Assembly (NCBI RefSeq): GCF_004801395.1
Contig: NZ_SSOA01000001.1
Location: forward strand, 1 to 64,000
From: Gillisella terrae
Lineage (GTDB): Bacteria > Pseudomonadota > Alphaproteobacteria > Rhizobiales > Rhizobiaceae
Reading direction: 5' to 3'
Length of the DNA stretch: 64,000 nucleotides
Positions 17,390-25,963 of the stretch are shown piece after piece. Position 1 is the stretch's first letter. Each line of letters starts with the position of its first letter. The position numbers were made by a program, and so were the translations under genes. The notes under the pieces are model-generated. The model made no database searches, was not told the DNA's origin, and saw only the letters and a program-made list of their open reading frames with translations.

Positions 17390-17493
17390 AAACTATCCGG
17401 TTCTTCTGGATGCAGACTTTTTCCCATTTTAGGAAAATAGTCTGATTTTTCTCCCTGTTTTACCTTGAGAGCCGCTTTTGCGGCTCTTTTTTT
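17390..17493 (+). ncRNA. Candidate sRNA between DUF1192 and rcdA
   Basis: About 140 bp after DUF1192, three hairpins follow in a row: ATCC/GGAT (17395-17411), a 12-pair stem at 17413-17444 (CAGACT ... AGTCTG, one bulge), and a terminator at 17468-17493. Between the last two is an unpaired pyrimidine-rich stretch with CTCCC, a typical anti-ribosome-site seed in rhizobial sRNAs. AT-rich sequence just upstream (TATATG, TTTATA) could hold a promoter. There is no reading frame of note. The exact 5' end is inferred. Confidence 0.6.
17468..17493 (+). terminator. Intrinsic terminator of the candidate sRNA
   Basis: AGAGCCGC, a TTTT loop and GCGGCTCT form a perfect eight-bp stem followed by a run of Ts to 17493. 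Confidence 0.92.
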
Positions 17494-17525
17494 ACGTCAG
17501 CCGACTTTCAGCAAAACTGTGGGAA

Positions 17526-17540
17526 TTAACCTTTTCTTAA
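17526..17540. promoter_or_regulatory. CtrA binding site upstream of rcdA
   Basis: TTAA-CCTTTTC-TTAA is a perfect full CtrA box (TTAA-N7-TTAA), 157 bp before the rcdA start, directly after the sRNA terminator and inside the intergenic region. CtrA is the alphaproteobacterial cell-cycle response regulator. Confidence 0.7.
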
Positions 17541-17696
17541 GAAACGACTTGCGGATTTGCGCTATTGGTAGCATCTTAAAGTCCAAGCAATGATACTTAA
17601 AAAAGTCCAAACAGCGGTGGATGTTTTCATGCAGCGAGGACTGGGCTTTCTTTTAGGTCGCGCTACCTTAATTAGTGATGCGTAGGACAGGGGTTA

Positions 17697-18218
17697 ATGT
17701 CGATGTCAGAACTCGGATTGAATACGGTTAGCTTTGCAGGCCGCGCAGCCGCGTCGCCGCAGTTCAAGGTAACCTATGCTGAGGGAATGGGTCTCGTGGA
17801 AGAGACCGCCGCCTATCTGGATGGTCCGGGCCGCTCGGCGGCCAAGGTTTTGCCCCGGATGGCATCTGTGCTGTATGCGGCCGAATCCATGCGGCTGACC
17901 ACACGCCTGATGCAGATGGCCTCATGGTTGCTGTTGCAGCGCGCTGTGAACAATGGTGAGATGTCGCGCGATCAGGTGATCTCTGAAAAGAGCAAGGTGC
18001 GCCTGGATGGCTTCAATGTGGATCGCAATGCTCCGGGCTGGAACGATCTGCCAGAAGCGTTTCGGGATCTGATTGAGCGCTCGCTGCGCCTGCAAAATCG
18101 CATTGCGCTTTTGGATCGTGAAATTTATCGCCCAAGCGATCCGTCGATCGTTCCTGACAATCAAAACAGCGTGCAGGCCCAGCTCAACCTGTTGCGCACG
18201 GCGTTTGACGCCAGCTGA
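17697..18218 (+). CDS. rcdA: RcdA-like regulator of CtrA degradation (DUF1465)
   Basis: The 173-residue protein matches DUF1465/RcdA: an alpha-helical bundle with YAEGMGLVEETAAYLDGPGR near residue 26, YAAESMRLTTRLMQMASWLL near 60, and a C-terminal SLRLQNRIALLDREIY. In Caulobacter RcdA is an adaptor that, with CpdR and PopA, delivers CtrA to ClpXP at the G1-S transition. A perfect CtrA box upstream suggests feedback. It is monocistronic, starting after a long leader, with its own terminator. Confidence 0.88.
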   Translation: MSMSELGLNTVSFAGRAAASPQFKVTYAEGMGLVEETAAYLDGPGRSAAKVLPRMASVLYAAESMRLTTRLMQMASWLLLQRAVNNGEMSRDQVISEKSKVRLDGFNVDRNAPGWNDLPEAFRDLIERSLRLQNRIALLDREIYRPSDPSIVPDNQNSVQAQLNLLRTAFDAS

Positions 18219-18243
18219 TCATCGACAAAACCCCTGTCGGTAT

Positions 18244-18277
18244 AAAACCCGGTTCTGCGAGGCAGTGCCGGGTTTTT
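18244..18277 (+). terminator. rcdA terminator
   Basis: AAAACCCGG (18244-18252) pairs with CCGGGTTTT (18268-18276), followed by further Ts. It sits 25 bp past the rcdA stop. Confidence 0.88.
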
Positions 18278-18351
18278 CTTTGTTCACGGTGTTCAGATAA
18301 CCGCCCTGTGTTTGACAAAAGGCAAAAGGGCACCGTGGCAGTTTAAATCTG

Positions 18352-18502
18352 CTGCATAATTCCTGTAATCGATTCCTGTTCAAGGAATTTTGCAGTCATG
18401 CCCGGAATGTATTGGATGTGTTCACAATGCTTCCACAGCCAGGGTATCTTGTAAAATTTTACAGCGTTCTTTGTACTCTTTATGTGATGATATGCGCTGT
18501 AA
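18352..18502 (+). repeat. GGAATTATGCA two-hairpin element, copy (c)
   Basis: Hairpin 1 pairs CTGCATAATTCCT (18352-18364) with AGGAATTTTGCAG (18383-18395), one mismatch. Hairpin 2 pairs TTACAGCG (18459-18466) with CGCTGTAA (18495-18502). The same order of hairpins occurs in copy (d) at 41 kb in the opposite orientation. This copy occupies the space between the rcdA terminator and the flagellin leader. The remaining leader (18503-18647) is very AT-rich with no other feature I can name. Confidence 0.65.
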
Positions 18503-18647
18503 TTGTTCAATCAATGGATTTTTTCTTTATTTCCTTTTGCAACCTATTGATGAAGAATCTCAATATTTTGAAAATTTACTTTTTATTAGCTTGAATAATT
18601 ATAATTAAATTCAAATTTACATCTATTTTGTCGGAGCTGGGGCGCAG

Positions 18648-19631
18648 ATGACAAGTATTAATACAAATACGGCGGCTATTTCAGCTTTGTCGAGCTTGCG
18701 ACAAACTGATAATAGTTTGAATGGTATTCAAGACAGGATTTCGACAGGTTATCGCGTTGCAAAGGCGGCGGACAATGCTTCCTATTGGTCGATCGGAACG
18801 ACCATGAAAAGCGATGATAAAGCAATGGCTGCTGTGGGTGACAGTCTGTCGATCGCCGATGCGCTGGTTGATACGGCCTACACGGGTACGAAAGCCGTTA
18901 TTGGCTATGTCAATGAAATTAAAGCGCGGCTGGTGTCTGCCCGTGAACCCGGTGTTGACAGAGACAAGGTCGGCAAAGAGATCACGGAATTAAAGTCGCA
19001 GATTGTCTCGACAATCAAGTCGTCGTCATTCAATGGCCAGAACTGGCTGTATGATGGTACTTCGAACACGGGTCCGGTTACGGACAATCAATTGACTGCC
19101 GCGTTTGTGCGTGGCGCAAACAATGTGGTTGGCGTCGGCACCCTGACGGTAAAGGCTCCGATCAATGCCAGCGGCGGCGCTGGTATGTTGATCAGTGATC
19201 GTGCCGATTTCAATGGCTTGCTGACATTGCGAAAGTCTGTGTCTCAAGGCGACGGATTTGGCGGCACGACGACCAAGAACTATTTTCTGATTCGGTCGCA
19301 GGCGGGTTCTGCGGGCAACGAGGTTACGCTTTCAAACAGCACAGCGGATGTTGATGTTGACGGCATGGTCAGCGCAATCGACTATTACGCGGAAACGTTG
19401 ACCGATTATGCCGCCGATCTGGGCGCGGCAAAATCCCGTATCGCCTTGCAGACAAAGTTCAATAATGATTTGCGCGATGCAGTCCATATTGGCGTGGGCA
19501 AGCTGATTGATGCTGACATGGACAGCGAGTCAGCCAAGCTTAAGGCGACCCAAACGCAAAAGCAGTTGGGCATTCAGGCACTTTCCATTGCAAACAGCGC
19601 GGGCGATTCCGTCCTGTCGCTGTTCCGCTAA
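18648..19631 (+). CDS. Flagellin
   Basis: The 327-residue protein has the conserved N-terminal D0/D1 domain (MTSINTNTAAISALSSLRQ, ISTGYRVAKAADNASYWSI) and C-terminal D1/D0 domain ending SIANSAGDSVLSLFR, with a short variable middle (about 145-230) as in rhizobial complex-filament flagellins. It would be exported through the flagellar apparatus and polymerise into the filament. No other flagellar gene is nearby, so this is an orphan copy like flaD in Agrobacterium. GGAG lies eleven bases before the start. The leader is far more AT-rich than neighbouring DNA. Confidence 0.95.
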   Translation: MTSINTNTAAISALSSLRQTDNSLNGIQDRISTGYRVAKAADNASYWSIGTTMKSDDKAMAAVGDSLSIADALVDTAYTGTKAVIGYVNEIKARLVSAREPGVDRDKVGKEITELKSQIVSTIKSSSFNGQNWLYDGTSNTGPVTDNQLTAAFVRGANNVVGVGTLTVKAPINASGGAGMLISDRADFNGLLTLRKSVSQGDGFGGTTTKNYFLIRSQAGSAGNEVTLSNSTADVDVDGMVSAIDYYAETLTDYAADLGAAKSRIALQTKFNNDLRDAVHIGVGKLIDADMDSESAKLKATQTQKQLGIQALSIANSAGDSVLSLFR

Positions 19632-19653
19632 CCGCCTTTTGTTTGAGAAAATC

Positions 19654-19685
19654 AAAACGCCGCTCCCGTGAAAGAGCGGCGTTTT
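19654..19685 (+). terminator. Flagellin terminator
   Basis: AAAACGCCGCTC (19654-19665) and GAGCGGCGTTTT (19674-19685) form a perfect 12-bp stem with an eight-base loop, 22 bp past the flagellin stop. Confidence 0.92.
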
Positions 19686-19747
19686 GATGTAAAGCAATCC
19701 GTTGACAATTGGGTTGACGCAGAAAGCCAGTTCTTTCGTCACCAAGC

Positions 19748-19770
19748 GGAAAAGCCGAATTTGGCTTTCC
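19748..19770 (-). terminator. Probable aldolase terminator
   Basis: On the minus strand GGAAAGCC and GGCTTTTCC pair around a six-base loop, about 40 bp past the aldolase stop. The downstream U-tract is weak. Confidence 0.5.
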
Positions 19771-19809
19771 CGAGGCTCTCGTCGTCAGTGACGTGCAAAA
19801 GCCAAATCA

Positions 19810-20841
19810 TCAAGCGGCTTTTTCGAGGTCTTTCTTCCATGTGCCTCTGGCAGCAAGGCTGTTCATTTCGGCGCGATGGGCAAAGGCGCGCTGACCGGCG
19901 GCCACATTTTCCGAGCGACCGCCCCAGGCCTTCAATGCGCTGTCTTGCAGGGCGCGGCCGTAAGAATAGGTGAGCACCCAAGGCATGTCATAATTGGCAT
20001 TCATGGCTGAGAGATGGGCGCTGGCTTCTTCCGTGCTCTGGCCGCCAGACAGGAAGGCAATGCCGGGAACGGAGGAGGGGACCGTGGCTTTCAGCACCTT
20101 GACGGTCTGTTCGGCAACCTGCTCAACCGAGGCTTTGCGGGCATTCTTGCCATCAATCACCATGTTGGGCTTGAGGATCATGCCTTCGAGCTTGACGCGG
20201 GCGTCATAGAGATCTGCAAACACGGTGCGCAAAACCCATTCGGTCACTTCGGCGCATTTGGCAATGTCATGAGTGCCGGGTGCTCCATCCATCAGCACTT
20301 CAGGCTCAACGATTGGTACAATACCCGCTTCCTGACACAGGGCGGCATAATAGGCCAGCGCCTGAGAATTGGCCTTGATGGAACCCCATGTCGGCAGGCC
20401 ATCGGCAATGGCAATCACACCGCGCCATTTGGCAAAGCGTGCACCGGCCTTGTAATAGGTGGCGAGCCGTTCGCGCAGACCATCGAGACCTTCCGTCAGG
20501 GTTTCCCCCGGAAAACCGGCCATTGGCTTGGCACCGATATCAACCTTGATGCCGGGAATTGCGCCTGCGGCCTTGATGATGTCCACGAACGGCGTGCCGT
20601 CGGCTGCTTTTTGAAACAGCGTTTCTTCATAGAGAATAACGCCGGAGATGCATTTTTTCATCGCCTCATCAGCGCGGAACAACATTTCGCGATAATCGCG
20701 ACGGCTGGTTTCGGTGGATTCCAGCCCGATTGTGTCAAAACGCTTTTTGATTGTGGAAGTGGATTCGTCTGCTGCCAGCAGCCCCTTGCCCTCTGCCATC
20801 ATCTGGACGGCGATGTCTTCAAGTCTCTCACTCATATCCAT
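19810..20841 (-). CDS. fbaB: Fructose-bisphosphate aldolase, class I
   Basis: The 343-residue enzyme splits fructose-1,6-bisphosphate to DHAP and G3P (or the reverse in gluconeogenesis). It has the class I signatures LLAADESTSTIKKRF near residue 20, ILYEETLFQ near 73, and the Schiff-base Lys region GMILKPNMVIDGK near 225; no class II zinc ligands. It lies downstream of pgk on the same strand but pgk has its own terminator, and a long perfect palindrome sits 75-101 bp before this start, so it probably has its own regulated promoter. Confidence 0.95.
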   Translation of the reverse strand: MDMSERLEDIAVQMMAEGKGLLAADESTSTIKKRFDTIGLESTETSRRDYREMLFRADEAMKKCISGVILYEETLFQKAADGTPFVDIIKAAGAIPGIKVDIGAKPMAGFPGETLTEGLDGLRERLATYYKAGARFAKWRGVIAIADGLPTWGSIKANSQALAYYAALCQEAGIVPIVEPEVLMDGAPGTHDIAKCAEVTEWVLRTVFADLYDARVKLEGMILKPNMVIDGKNARKASVEQVAEQTVKVLKATVPSSVPGIAFLSGGQSTEEASAHLSAMNANYDMPWVLTYSYGRALQDSALKAWGGRSENVAAGQRAFAHRAEMNSLAARGTWKKDLEKAA

Positions 20842-20915
20842 TCTCCCGAAAACGTTACTACGGAATATCGCGTAACAGAAGATTATGGCATGGGAAATGG
20901 GGGCTTAAGTCATTG

Positions 20916-20942
20916 AAACGATTGAAATGATTTCAATCGTTT
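20916..20942. promoter_or_regulatory. Perfect 13+1+13 palindrome, probable operator of fbaB
   Basis: AAACGATTGAAAT, one base (20929), and ATTTCAATCGTTT form an uninterrupted inverted repeat between pgk and fbaB. The AAnCG ... CGnTT arms resemble LacI-family operators. In Sinorhizobium the LacI-type regulator PckR controls fbaB and other central-carbon genes; assigning this site to such a regulator is inference. Confidence 0.6.
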
Positions 20943-20962
20943 TAAAATTCAAACTTTTTTTT

Positions 20963-20999
20963 AAAAAATTAGACGCGACATTTTGTTCCATGTCGCGTC
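20963..20999 (-). terminator. pgk terminator
   Basis: On the minus strand GACGCGACAT and ATGTCGCGTC pair over ten bases around an eight-base loop, followed by TAATTTTTT. Confidence 0.88.
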
Positions 21000-21024
21000 C
21001 AGTTTATTTTCACCCGTCAGGCTT

Positions 21025-22227
21025 TCAGGCCTGCTTGGTCAAAACCGTCACACCCGGCAATTCCTTGCCTTCCATCCATTCCAGAAAGGCACCGCCTGCG
21101 GTGGAGACGTAAGAGAAGTCGTCGGCCACGCCTGCGTGGTTAAGAGCAGAGACGGTATCGCCGCCGCCAGCCACAGAGACCAGCTTGCCGTCTTCAGTGC
21201 ATTGGGCAGCATGCTTGGCGGCAGAAACCGTTGCTGCGTCAAAGGGCGGAATTTCAAATGCGCCAAACGGGCCGTTCCACACCAGCGTTGCGGCCTTGGA
21301 AATCCAGTCATTGACGACAGAGACCGACTTGGGGCCAACGTCCAGCATCATGGCATCCGATGGGATTGCAGAAACATCGACGGTCTCATTGGCGGCATTG
21401 GCCTTGAACTCGCGGGCAACCACGCCATCCACCGGCAGCACAATGGTGCAGCCCGACGCTTCGGCCTTCGTCATGATCTGTCTTGCGGTGTCTGTCAGAT
21501 CGTGTTCGCAGAGCGATTTGCCAACATCAATGCCCTGAGCTGCCAAAAACGTATTGGCCATGCCGCCGCCGATCACCAGTGCATCAACCTTGTTGACGAG
21601 ATTCATCAACAGATCGATCTTGGACGACACTTTCGCGCCCCCCACAATGGCAACCACCGGATGGGCTGGCTCGCCAAGGCCCTTTTGAAGGGCTTCAAGT
21701 TCGGCCTGCATGGTGCGGCCAGCATAGGCAGGCAGAATATGGGCCAGACCCTCGGTTGAGGCATGGGCGCGGTGGGCGGCAGAAAAGGCGTCATTGACGT
21801 AAATATCGCCATTTTTGGCCAGCTCGTTGGTGAAGCCTGCGTCGTTCTTTTCTTCGCCCTTATGGAACCGGGTGTTTTCCAACAGCAAGATATCGCCATT
21901 GTTCATGGCGGCAACAGCGGTGGCTGCGGCCTCGCCAATGCAGTCGCTGGCGAAAGCTACGGCCTGATCCAGAACTTCTTCCACGGCAGCCACGATCTGG
22001 CTCAACGACATGTCGGCAACAACTTCGCCCTTGGGGCGGCCAAAATGGGCGAGCAAAATAACCTTTGCGCCCTTGGCCGACAGTTCCTTGATGGTGGGGG
22101 CGACACGTTCAATGCGGGTGGCATCGGTGACTTTGCCCTCGGAAACCGGAACGTTGAGGTCAACGCGCAAAAGCACGCGCTTTCCTGCGATGTCGGAGAG
22201 GTCGTCAAGTGTTTTGAAAGCAGGCAT
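21025..22227 (-). CDS. pgk: Phosphoglycerate kinase
   Basis: The 400-residue enzyme transfers phosphate from 1,3-bisphosphoglycerate to ADP. Visible are [15 protein letters not shown] near residue 20, the substrate loop [10 protein letters not shown] near 58, [12 protein letters not shown] near 197, and the nucleotide-site [13 protein letters not shown] near 352. Length is standard. It is co-directional with ymdB upstream and fbaB downstream. The usual tkt-gap partners are about 6 kb away on the other strand. Confidence 0.97.
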   Translation of the reverse strand: MPAFKTLDDLSDIAGKRVLLRVDLNVPVSEGKVTDATRIERVAPTIKELSAKGAKVILLAHFGRPKGEVVADMSLSQIVAAVEEVLDQAVAFASDCIGEAAATAVAAMNNGDILLLENTRFHKGEEKNDAGFTNELAKNGDIYVNDAFSAAHRAHASTEGLAHILPAYAGRTMQAELEALQKGLGEPAHPVVAIVGGAKVSSKIDLLMNLVNKVDALVIGGGMANTFLAAQGIDVGKSLCEHDLTDTARQIMTKAEASGCTIVLPVDGVVAREFKANAANETVDVSAIPSDAMMLDVGPKSVSVVNDWISKAATLVWNGPFGAFEIPPFDAATVSAAKHAAQCTEDGKLVSVAGGGDTVSALNHAGVADDFSYVSTAGGAFLEWMEGKELPGVTVLTKQA

Positions 22228-22313
22228 GGTCAGTTTCCCGTTTTGAAAGAGATACGGTGTTGCGAGCGGACCTTACACCGGTGACGGTGAGAGGCAAGGT
22301 TGTTGCGAGATGA

Positions 22314-23138
22314 TCAGTTCCAGAAATCCGGAATGGTTTCGGCAAGTCTTGGACCAATGCGCAAGGGCGCAATCTTTTCGGCAAGGCCCGTGCTGTCAGA
22401 AATTTCCACACCCACGCCGCAAATGGTGGCGGGGCCGTGGGCTGCCTCAAACCGGCCTTTCGGCATTTTGGAAATAAAGCGGTTCAGCGGCTCTTCCTTT
22501 TCCATGCCGAGCGACGAATCATAGTCACCACACATGCCAGCGTCTGACATATAGGCGGTGCCGCCATTCAGAATTTGATGATCCGCTGTTGGCACATGGG
22601 TGTGGGTGCCCACCACGAAACTGGCGCGGCCATCGACAAAATGGCCAAAACACTGTTTTTCGCTGGTGGCTTCGGCGTGGAAATCGAAAATAATGGCGTC
22701 AGCCTGCTCCTTGAGCGGGCATGCGGCCAGAATAGCTTCAGCCGATTTGAAGGGGTCGTCCAGTTCGGGATGCATGAACACCCGGCCCATGATATTGGCC
22801 ACCAGCACACGCGCGCCATTGCGGGCATAAAACAGGCCGGAGCCTTTGCCCGGTGTGCCTGCGGGGTAATTGGCCGGTCGCAGGAATTGGTCGTGGCGGG
22901 TGCAGAAGGTGACGGCTTCTTTTTGATCCCAAACGTGATTGCCGGTGGTGACCACATCGGCCCCGGCATTGATGGTTTCGAGATAGATATCCTCGGTGAT
23001 GCCAAAGCCGCCAGCGGCATTCTCACCATTTACAATCACAAAATCCAGTTTCAGATCGGCAATCAGGCCGGGCAATTTTTCCCAGACAGTCGTTCTGCCG
23101 GTTTTGCCTACCATATCACCCAGAAAAAGCAGCCGCAT
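22314..23138 (-). CDS. ymdB: YmdB family metallophosphoesterase
   Basis: The 274-residue protein has the full TIGR00282 metal set: GDMVGKTGR at residues 7-15, VNGENAAGG near 37, TGNHVWD near 64, FDFHAEATSEK near 150 and GTHTHVPTAD near 175. The Bacillus member hydrolyses cyclic nucleotides in a dinuclear-metal site. It is immediately downstream of fthC (12 bp), probably co-transcribed with it. Confidence 0.92.
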   Translation of the reverse strand: MRLLFLGDMVGKTGRTTVWEKLPGLIADLKLDFVIVNGENAAGGFGITEDIYLETINAGADVVTTGNHVWDQKEAVTFCTRHDQFLRPANYPAGTPGKGSGLFYARNGARVLVANIMGRVFMHPELDDPFKSAEAILAACPLKEQADAIIFDFHAEATSEKQCFGHFVDGRASFVVGTHTHVPTADHQILNGGTAYMSDAGMCGDYDSSLGMEKEEPLNRFISKMPKGRFEAAHGPATICGVGVEISDSTGLAEKIAPLRIGPRLAETIPDFWN

Positions 23139-23150
23139 TCCATCATCCAG

Positions 23151-23723
23151 TCAGGTCTTGAAGTTTTTATATCCACTTTCCGTCAAAATGGCATGCAAAG
23201 CGACGTCATGGGGTTCATGGGGCACATTTGCCACTTCCTGGCAGTCAAATGCAATGCCGATCAGCGTCGGATTGCAACCTTTCTCATGCAAACGGGCAAT
23301 TGCCCGGTCATAGTGACCCGCACCGTAACCAATGCGATTGCCCCGGCTGTCAAAGGCAGACAGAGGGACCAGCAGAATATCGGGATCAACCACGGCGGCG
23401 TCCGGGCCGGGGCCACGGGTACCAAAGCCGGTGCTGACAAGATCCGTGCCGGGCTGCCATTGGCGGAAGCAAATGGTTTGCCGATCCAGCACCACCGGCA
23501 GGCACAGGTGCGCGCCCCTTTCGCTCAGCCTGTGCATCAGGGGTTGAAGGTCGACTTCGGAGCGGATGGGCAGAAAAGCCGCAATGATTGTGCCCGGCGA
23601 AAAGGCGATGGCGGCCTCGCCATGGGCAGCAATCTCCTTCGAAAAAGCGTGTCGCATTTCGGCCGTGAGGGCGTCTCGACGCATGAGACTGGCCTCGCGA
23701 AGAGCGGCTTTTGCGGCTTTCAT
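23151..23723 (-). CDS. fthC: 5-formyltetrahydrofolate cyclo-ligase
   Basis: The 190-residue enzyme makes methenyl-THF from folinate using ATP. It carries the N-terminal Lys/Arg-rich helix (MKAAKAALREASLMRRDAL) that binds ATP and the family motif GYGAGHYDRAI near 135. The start at MKAAK has AGGGAA upstream; longer in-frame extension is untypical. In many proteobacteria this gene neighbours 6S RNA; here the 6S gene is about 3 kb away. Confidence 0.93.
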   Translation of the reverse strand: MKAAKAALREASLMRRDALTAEMRHAFSKEIAAHGEAAIAFSPGTIIAAFLPIRSEVDLQPLMHRLSERGAHLCLPVVLDRQTICFRQWQPGTDLVSTGFGTRGPGPDAAVVDPDILLVPLSAFDSRGNRIGYGAGHYDRAIARLHEKGCNPTLIGIAFDCQEVANVPHEPHDVALHAILTESGYKNFKT

Positions 23724-23854
23724 GGCATTTTTCCCTATTTTTTTATGGGCATTTAGCGCTTTTCTGGTGTGTTGCAGTGCAAAATACAACACTGCATTAA
23801 GACTCTGCCGGTACTTTTTTTGATGATTGTTAGAAAACTTCTTGGGGACTCGTC

Positions 23855-25921
23855 ATGAAGATCTTATCCCGCTTCGGTCTCGTGGGGACCTTGACCGCAG
23901 CCACATGTGTCATCTTGATCCTCTGTCTTGGTGCTGTTGCCTGGACAAGCTCATCACTGATTGAAGATAAGATAACGGCTGATGCCATCAATAGCCAGAA
24001 TTCAAATCTGCGGGTTGCCGCGACGATTTTTGCGCGGGATGTGCCTGGCCTTAAAGTGAGCTGGACAGCGTCTGGCGATGTGGATCGGATAACGGCAGAT
24101 AAATTGCCGAGTGAATTTAACTCTCACGAGATGATCGATTCGATTGGTCGCATGACCGGCGAAACCGCAACCTTGTTCACACTGGACCCTGCGACAAACG
24201 GCTATATCCGTCGCACGACGAATATCATCAAGCCAGATGGTGCGCGGGCCGTTGGCACGGCACTGGACCCCAAGGGCGCTGTTTTGCCCGTTATCCAGCG
24301 CGGTGAGGTGTATCGTGGCAAGGCTGTTATTCTCGGCAAGCCTTATTACACCGTTTACCAGCCGATTTTCTCCTCCACCGGCACGGTCATTGGTATCCTC
24401 TATGCCGGCGTGCGTGAGGCGGAGATTGCCAGTATCGCTGATCAATTTGCCCGCTCGATTGGCCTGACAGCAGTGATTGCTCTGATCTTGTCCATTGTCG
24501 TGATGATTGTCCTCACGCGGCGCATCATGGCTCCAATTGAGACCCTGACCGTGACGGCTGAAAACATGGCGGGGGGCGATATCAAGAGGGATGTTCCCCA
24601 TCAGGATCTGAAAAACGAAATTGGTGCCATGGCGCGGGCCCTGAATGTGTTTCGCCACAATGCTCAAAGCAAGGTGTTGCTGGAACGCGAGGCCGAGGAA
24701 AACCGCGCGCTGAGCGAACAGGAAGCAGCCCAGCGCGCCGCTGAGAAGGATGCAGAAGCGGCCCGCCGTCGTGTGTGTGCCGATGCGTTGGCGCAGGCTT
24801 TGAACCGTCTCAGCACAGGTGATCTCACGGTGCGGATTGAGCAGCCGTTTACCCCTGAACTGGAACAATTGAAGGCCGACTTCAATAATTCTGTGGCCAA
24901 GTTGAGCCAGACTTTTGGCTGCCTGCGTCAGGAAGTGATGTCGGTCGAGGCCAATGGCAATGAAATGCGCAGCGCAGCGACCGAACTGGCTGGCCGCACT
25001 GAGCAGCAGGCGGCCTCCCTTGAGGAAACATCCGCAGCCTTGCAGCAGATCACCACCACCGTGCGCAGTGCCGCCGAGCGGGCGCAGGAGGCCTCAAAGC
25101 TGGCGGAAGGTGCAAAAAGCAGCACCGAAGGGTCCGCCGAGGTTGTTTCCAAGGCCGTGGACGCCATGGGCCGCATTGAGCAGGCCTCCAACGAGATTTC
25201 CAAGATCATCAATGTGATCGACGAAATCGCTTTCCAGACCAATCTGCTGGCCTTGAATGCCGGTGTTGAGGCGGCCCGCGCGGGCGAGGCGGGTAAAGGG
25301 TTTGCCGTGGTTGCGCAGGAAGTGCGTGAGCTTGCCCAGCGCTCGGCCAATGCTGCAAAGGACATCAAGGCACTGATTACCAAATCTGGCGATGAAGTGG
25401 CTGGCGGTGTGAAGCTGGTGCGCGAAACCGGCGATGCATTGGGCACCATTTCTGATCAGGTTTCCAAAATCAACGGTTTGATTGCTGAAATTGCCACATC
25501 GTCGCGTGAGCAGACCACCGGCCTTCAGGAAATCAACACAGCCGTCAATCAGATGGACCAGTTTACCCAGAAGAATGCGGCCATGGTGGAGGAAACCACA
25601 GCAGTGACCCATAAGCTGGCAGAAAGCGCCAGCGCTGCCGTTGGCCTGCTGGGTCAATTCACGGTGCCGGGCCAAAGTTTTGCTGCAACACCGGCAAAAG
25701 CACCCGGCGTGCCAAGCCAGCGGCCCATGCCCGCCCGCGCCTCAGCTCCTGTTGCGTCCAAGTCGTTGCCAGCCAGCATCAAGCCTGCGCAGCCAACGTC
25801 AAAAGCCATCAACTCGCCAGCGCGCTCCATGCTTGGCAAGCTCTCTAGCGCCTTTGGCGGCAGCGCACCGGCCAGTCCACAAGCAAATTCTGCCTCAAGT
25901 GCGAACTGGGAAGAGTTTTAA
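23855..25921 (+). CDS. Methyl-accepting chemotaxis protein with CheR/CheB tether
   Basis: The 688-residue receptor has one N-terminal helix (about 9-31), a periplasmic Cache-type sensor (about 32-200, with [14 protein letters not shown] and [16 protein letters not shown]), a second helix near 205-225, a HAMP domain, a second HAMP-like segment near 300-345, and the signalling domain with the hairpin tip [20 protein letters not shown]. The C-terminus ends in NWEEF, matching the pentapeptide that tethers CheR and CheB. A low-complexity linker precedes it. No che genes are adjacent. The ligand is unknown. Confidence 0.93.
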   Translation: MKILSRFGLVGTLTAATCVILILCLGAVAWTSSSLIEDKITADAINSQNSNLRVAATIFARDVPGLKVSWTASGDVDRITADKLPSEFNSHEMIDSIGRMTGETATLFTLDPATNGYIRRTTNIIKPDGARAVGTALDPKGAVLPVIQRGEVYRGKAVILGKPYYTVYQPIFSSTGTVIGILYAGVREAEIASIADQFARSIGLTAVIALILSIVVMIVLTRRIMAPIETLTVTAENMAGGDIKRDVPHQDLKNEIGAMARALNVFRHNAQSKVLLEREAEENRALSEQEAAQRAAEKDAEAARRRVCADALAQALNRLSTGDLTVRIEQPFTPELEQLKADFNNSVAKLSQTFGCLRQEVMSVEANGNEMRSAATELAGRTEQQAASLEETSAALQQITTTVRSAAERAQEASKLAEGAKSSTEGSAEVVSKAVDAMGRIEQASNEISKIINVIDEIAFQTNLLALNAGVEAARAGEAGKGFAVVAQEVRELAQRSANAAKDIKALITKSGDEVAGGVKLVRETGDALGTISDQVSKINGLIAEIATSSREQTTGLQEINTAVNQMDQFTQKNAAMVEETTAVTHKLAESASAAVGLLGQFTVPGQSFAATPAKAPGVPSQRPMPARASAPVASKSLPASIKPAQPTSKAINSPARSMLGKLSSAFGGSAPASPQANSASSANWEEF

Positions 25922-25929
25922 GACATCAA

Positions 25930-25957
25930 AAGGCCCGGATGGAAATATCCGGGCCTT
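25930..25957. terminator. Bidirectional terminator between mcp and paiB
   Basis: AAGGCCCGGAT and ATCCGGGCCTT pair over 11 bases around a six-base loop, between two convergent genes (stops at 25921 and 25964). Confidence 0.85.
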
Positions 25958-25963
25958 CATTGA

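Noticed and set aside
18390..18608. A 72-codon frame in the flagellin leader
   Set aside because: AT-rich sequence with no ribosome site; it overlaps the repeat hairpins and its product is low-complexity.
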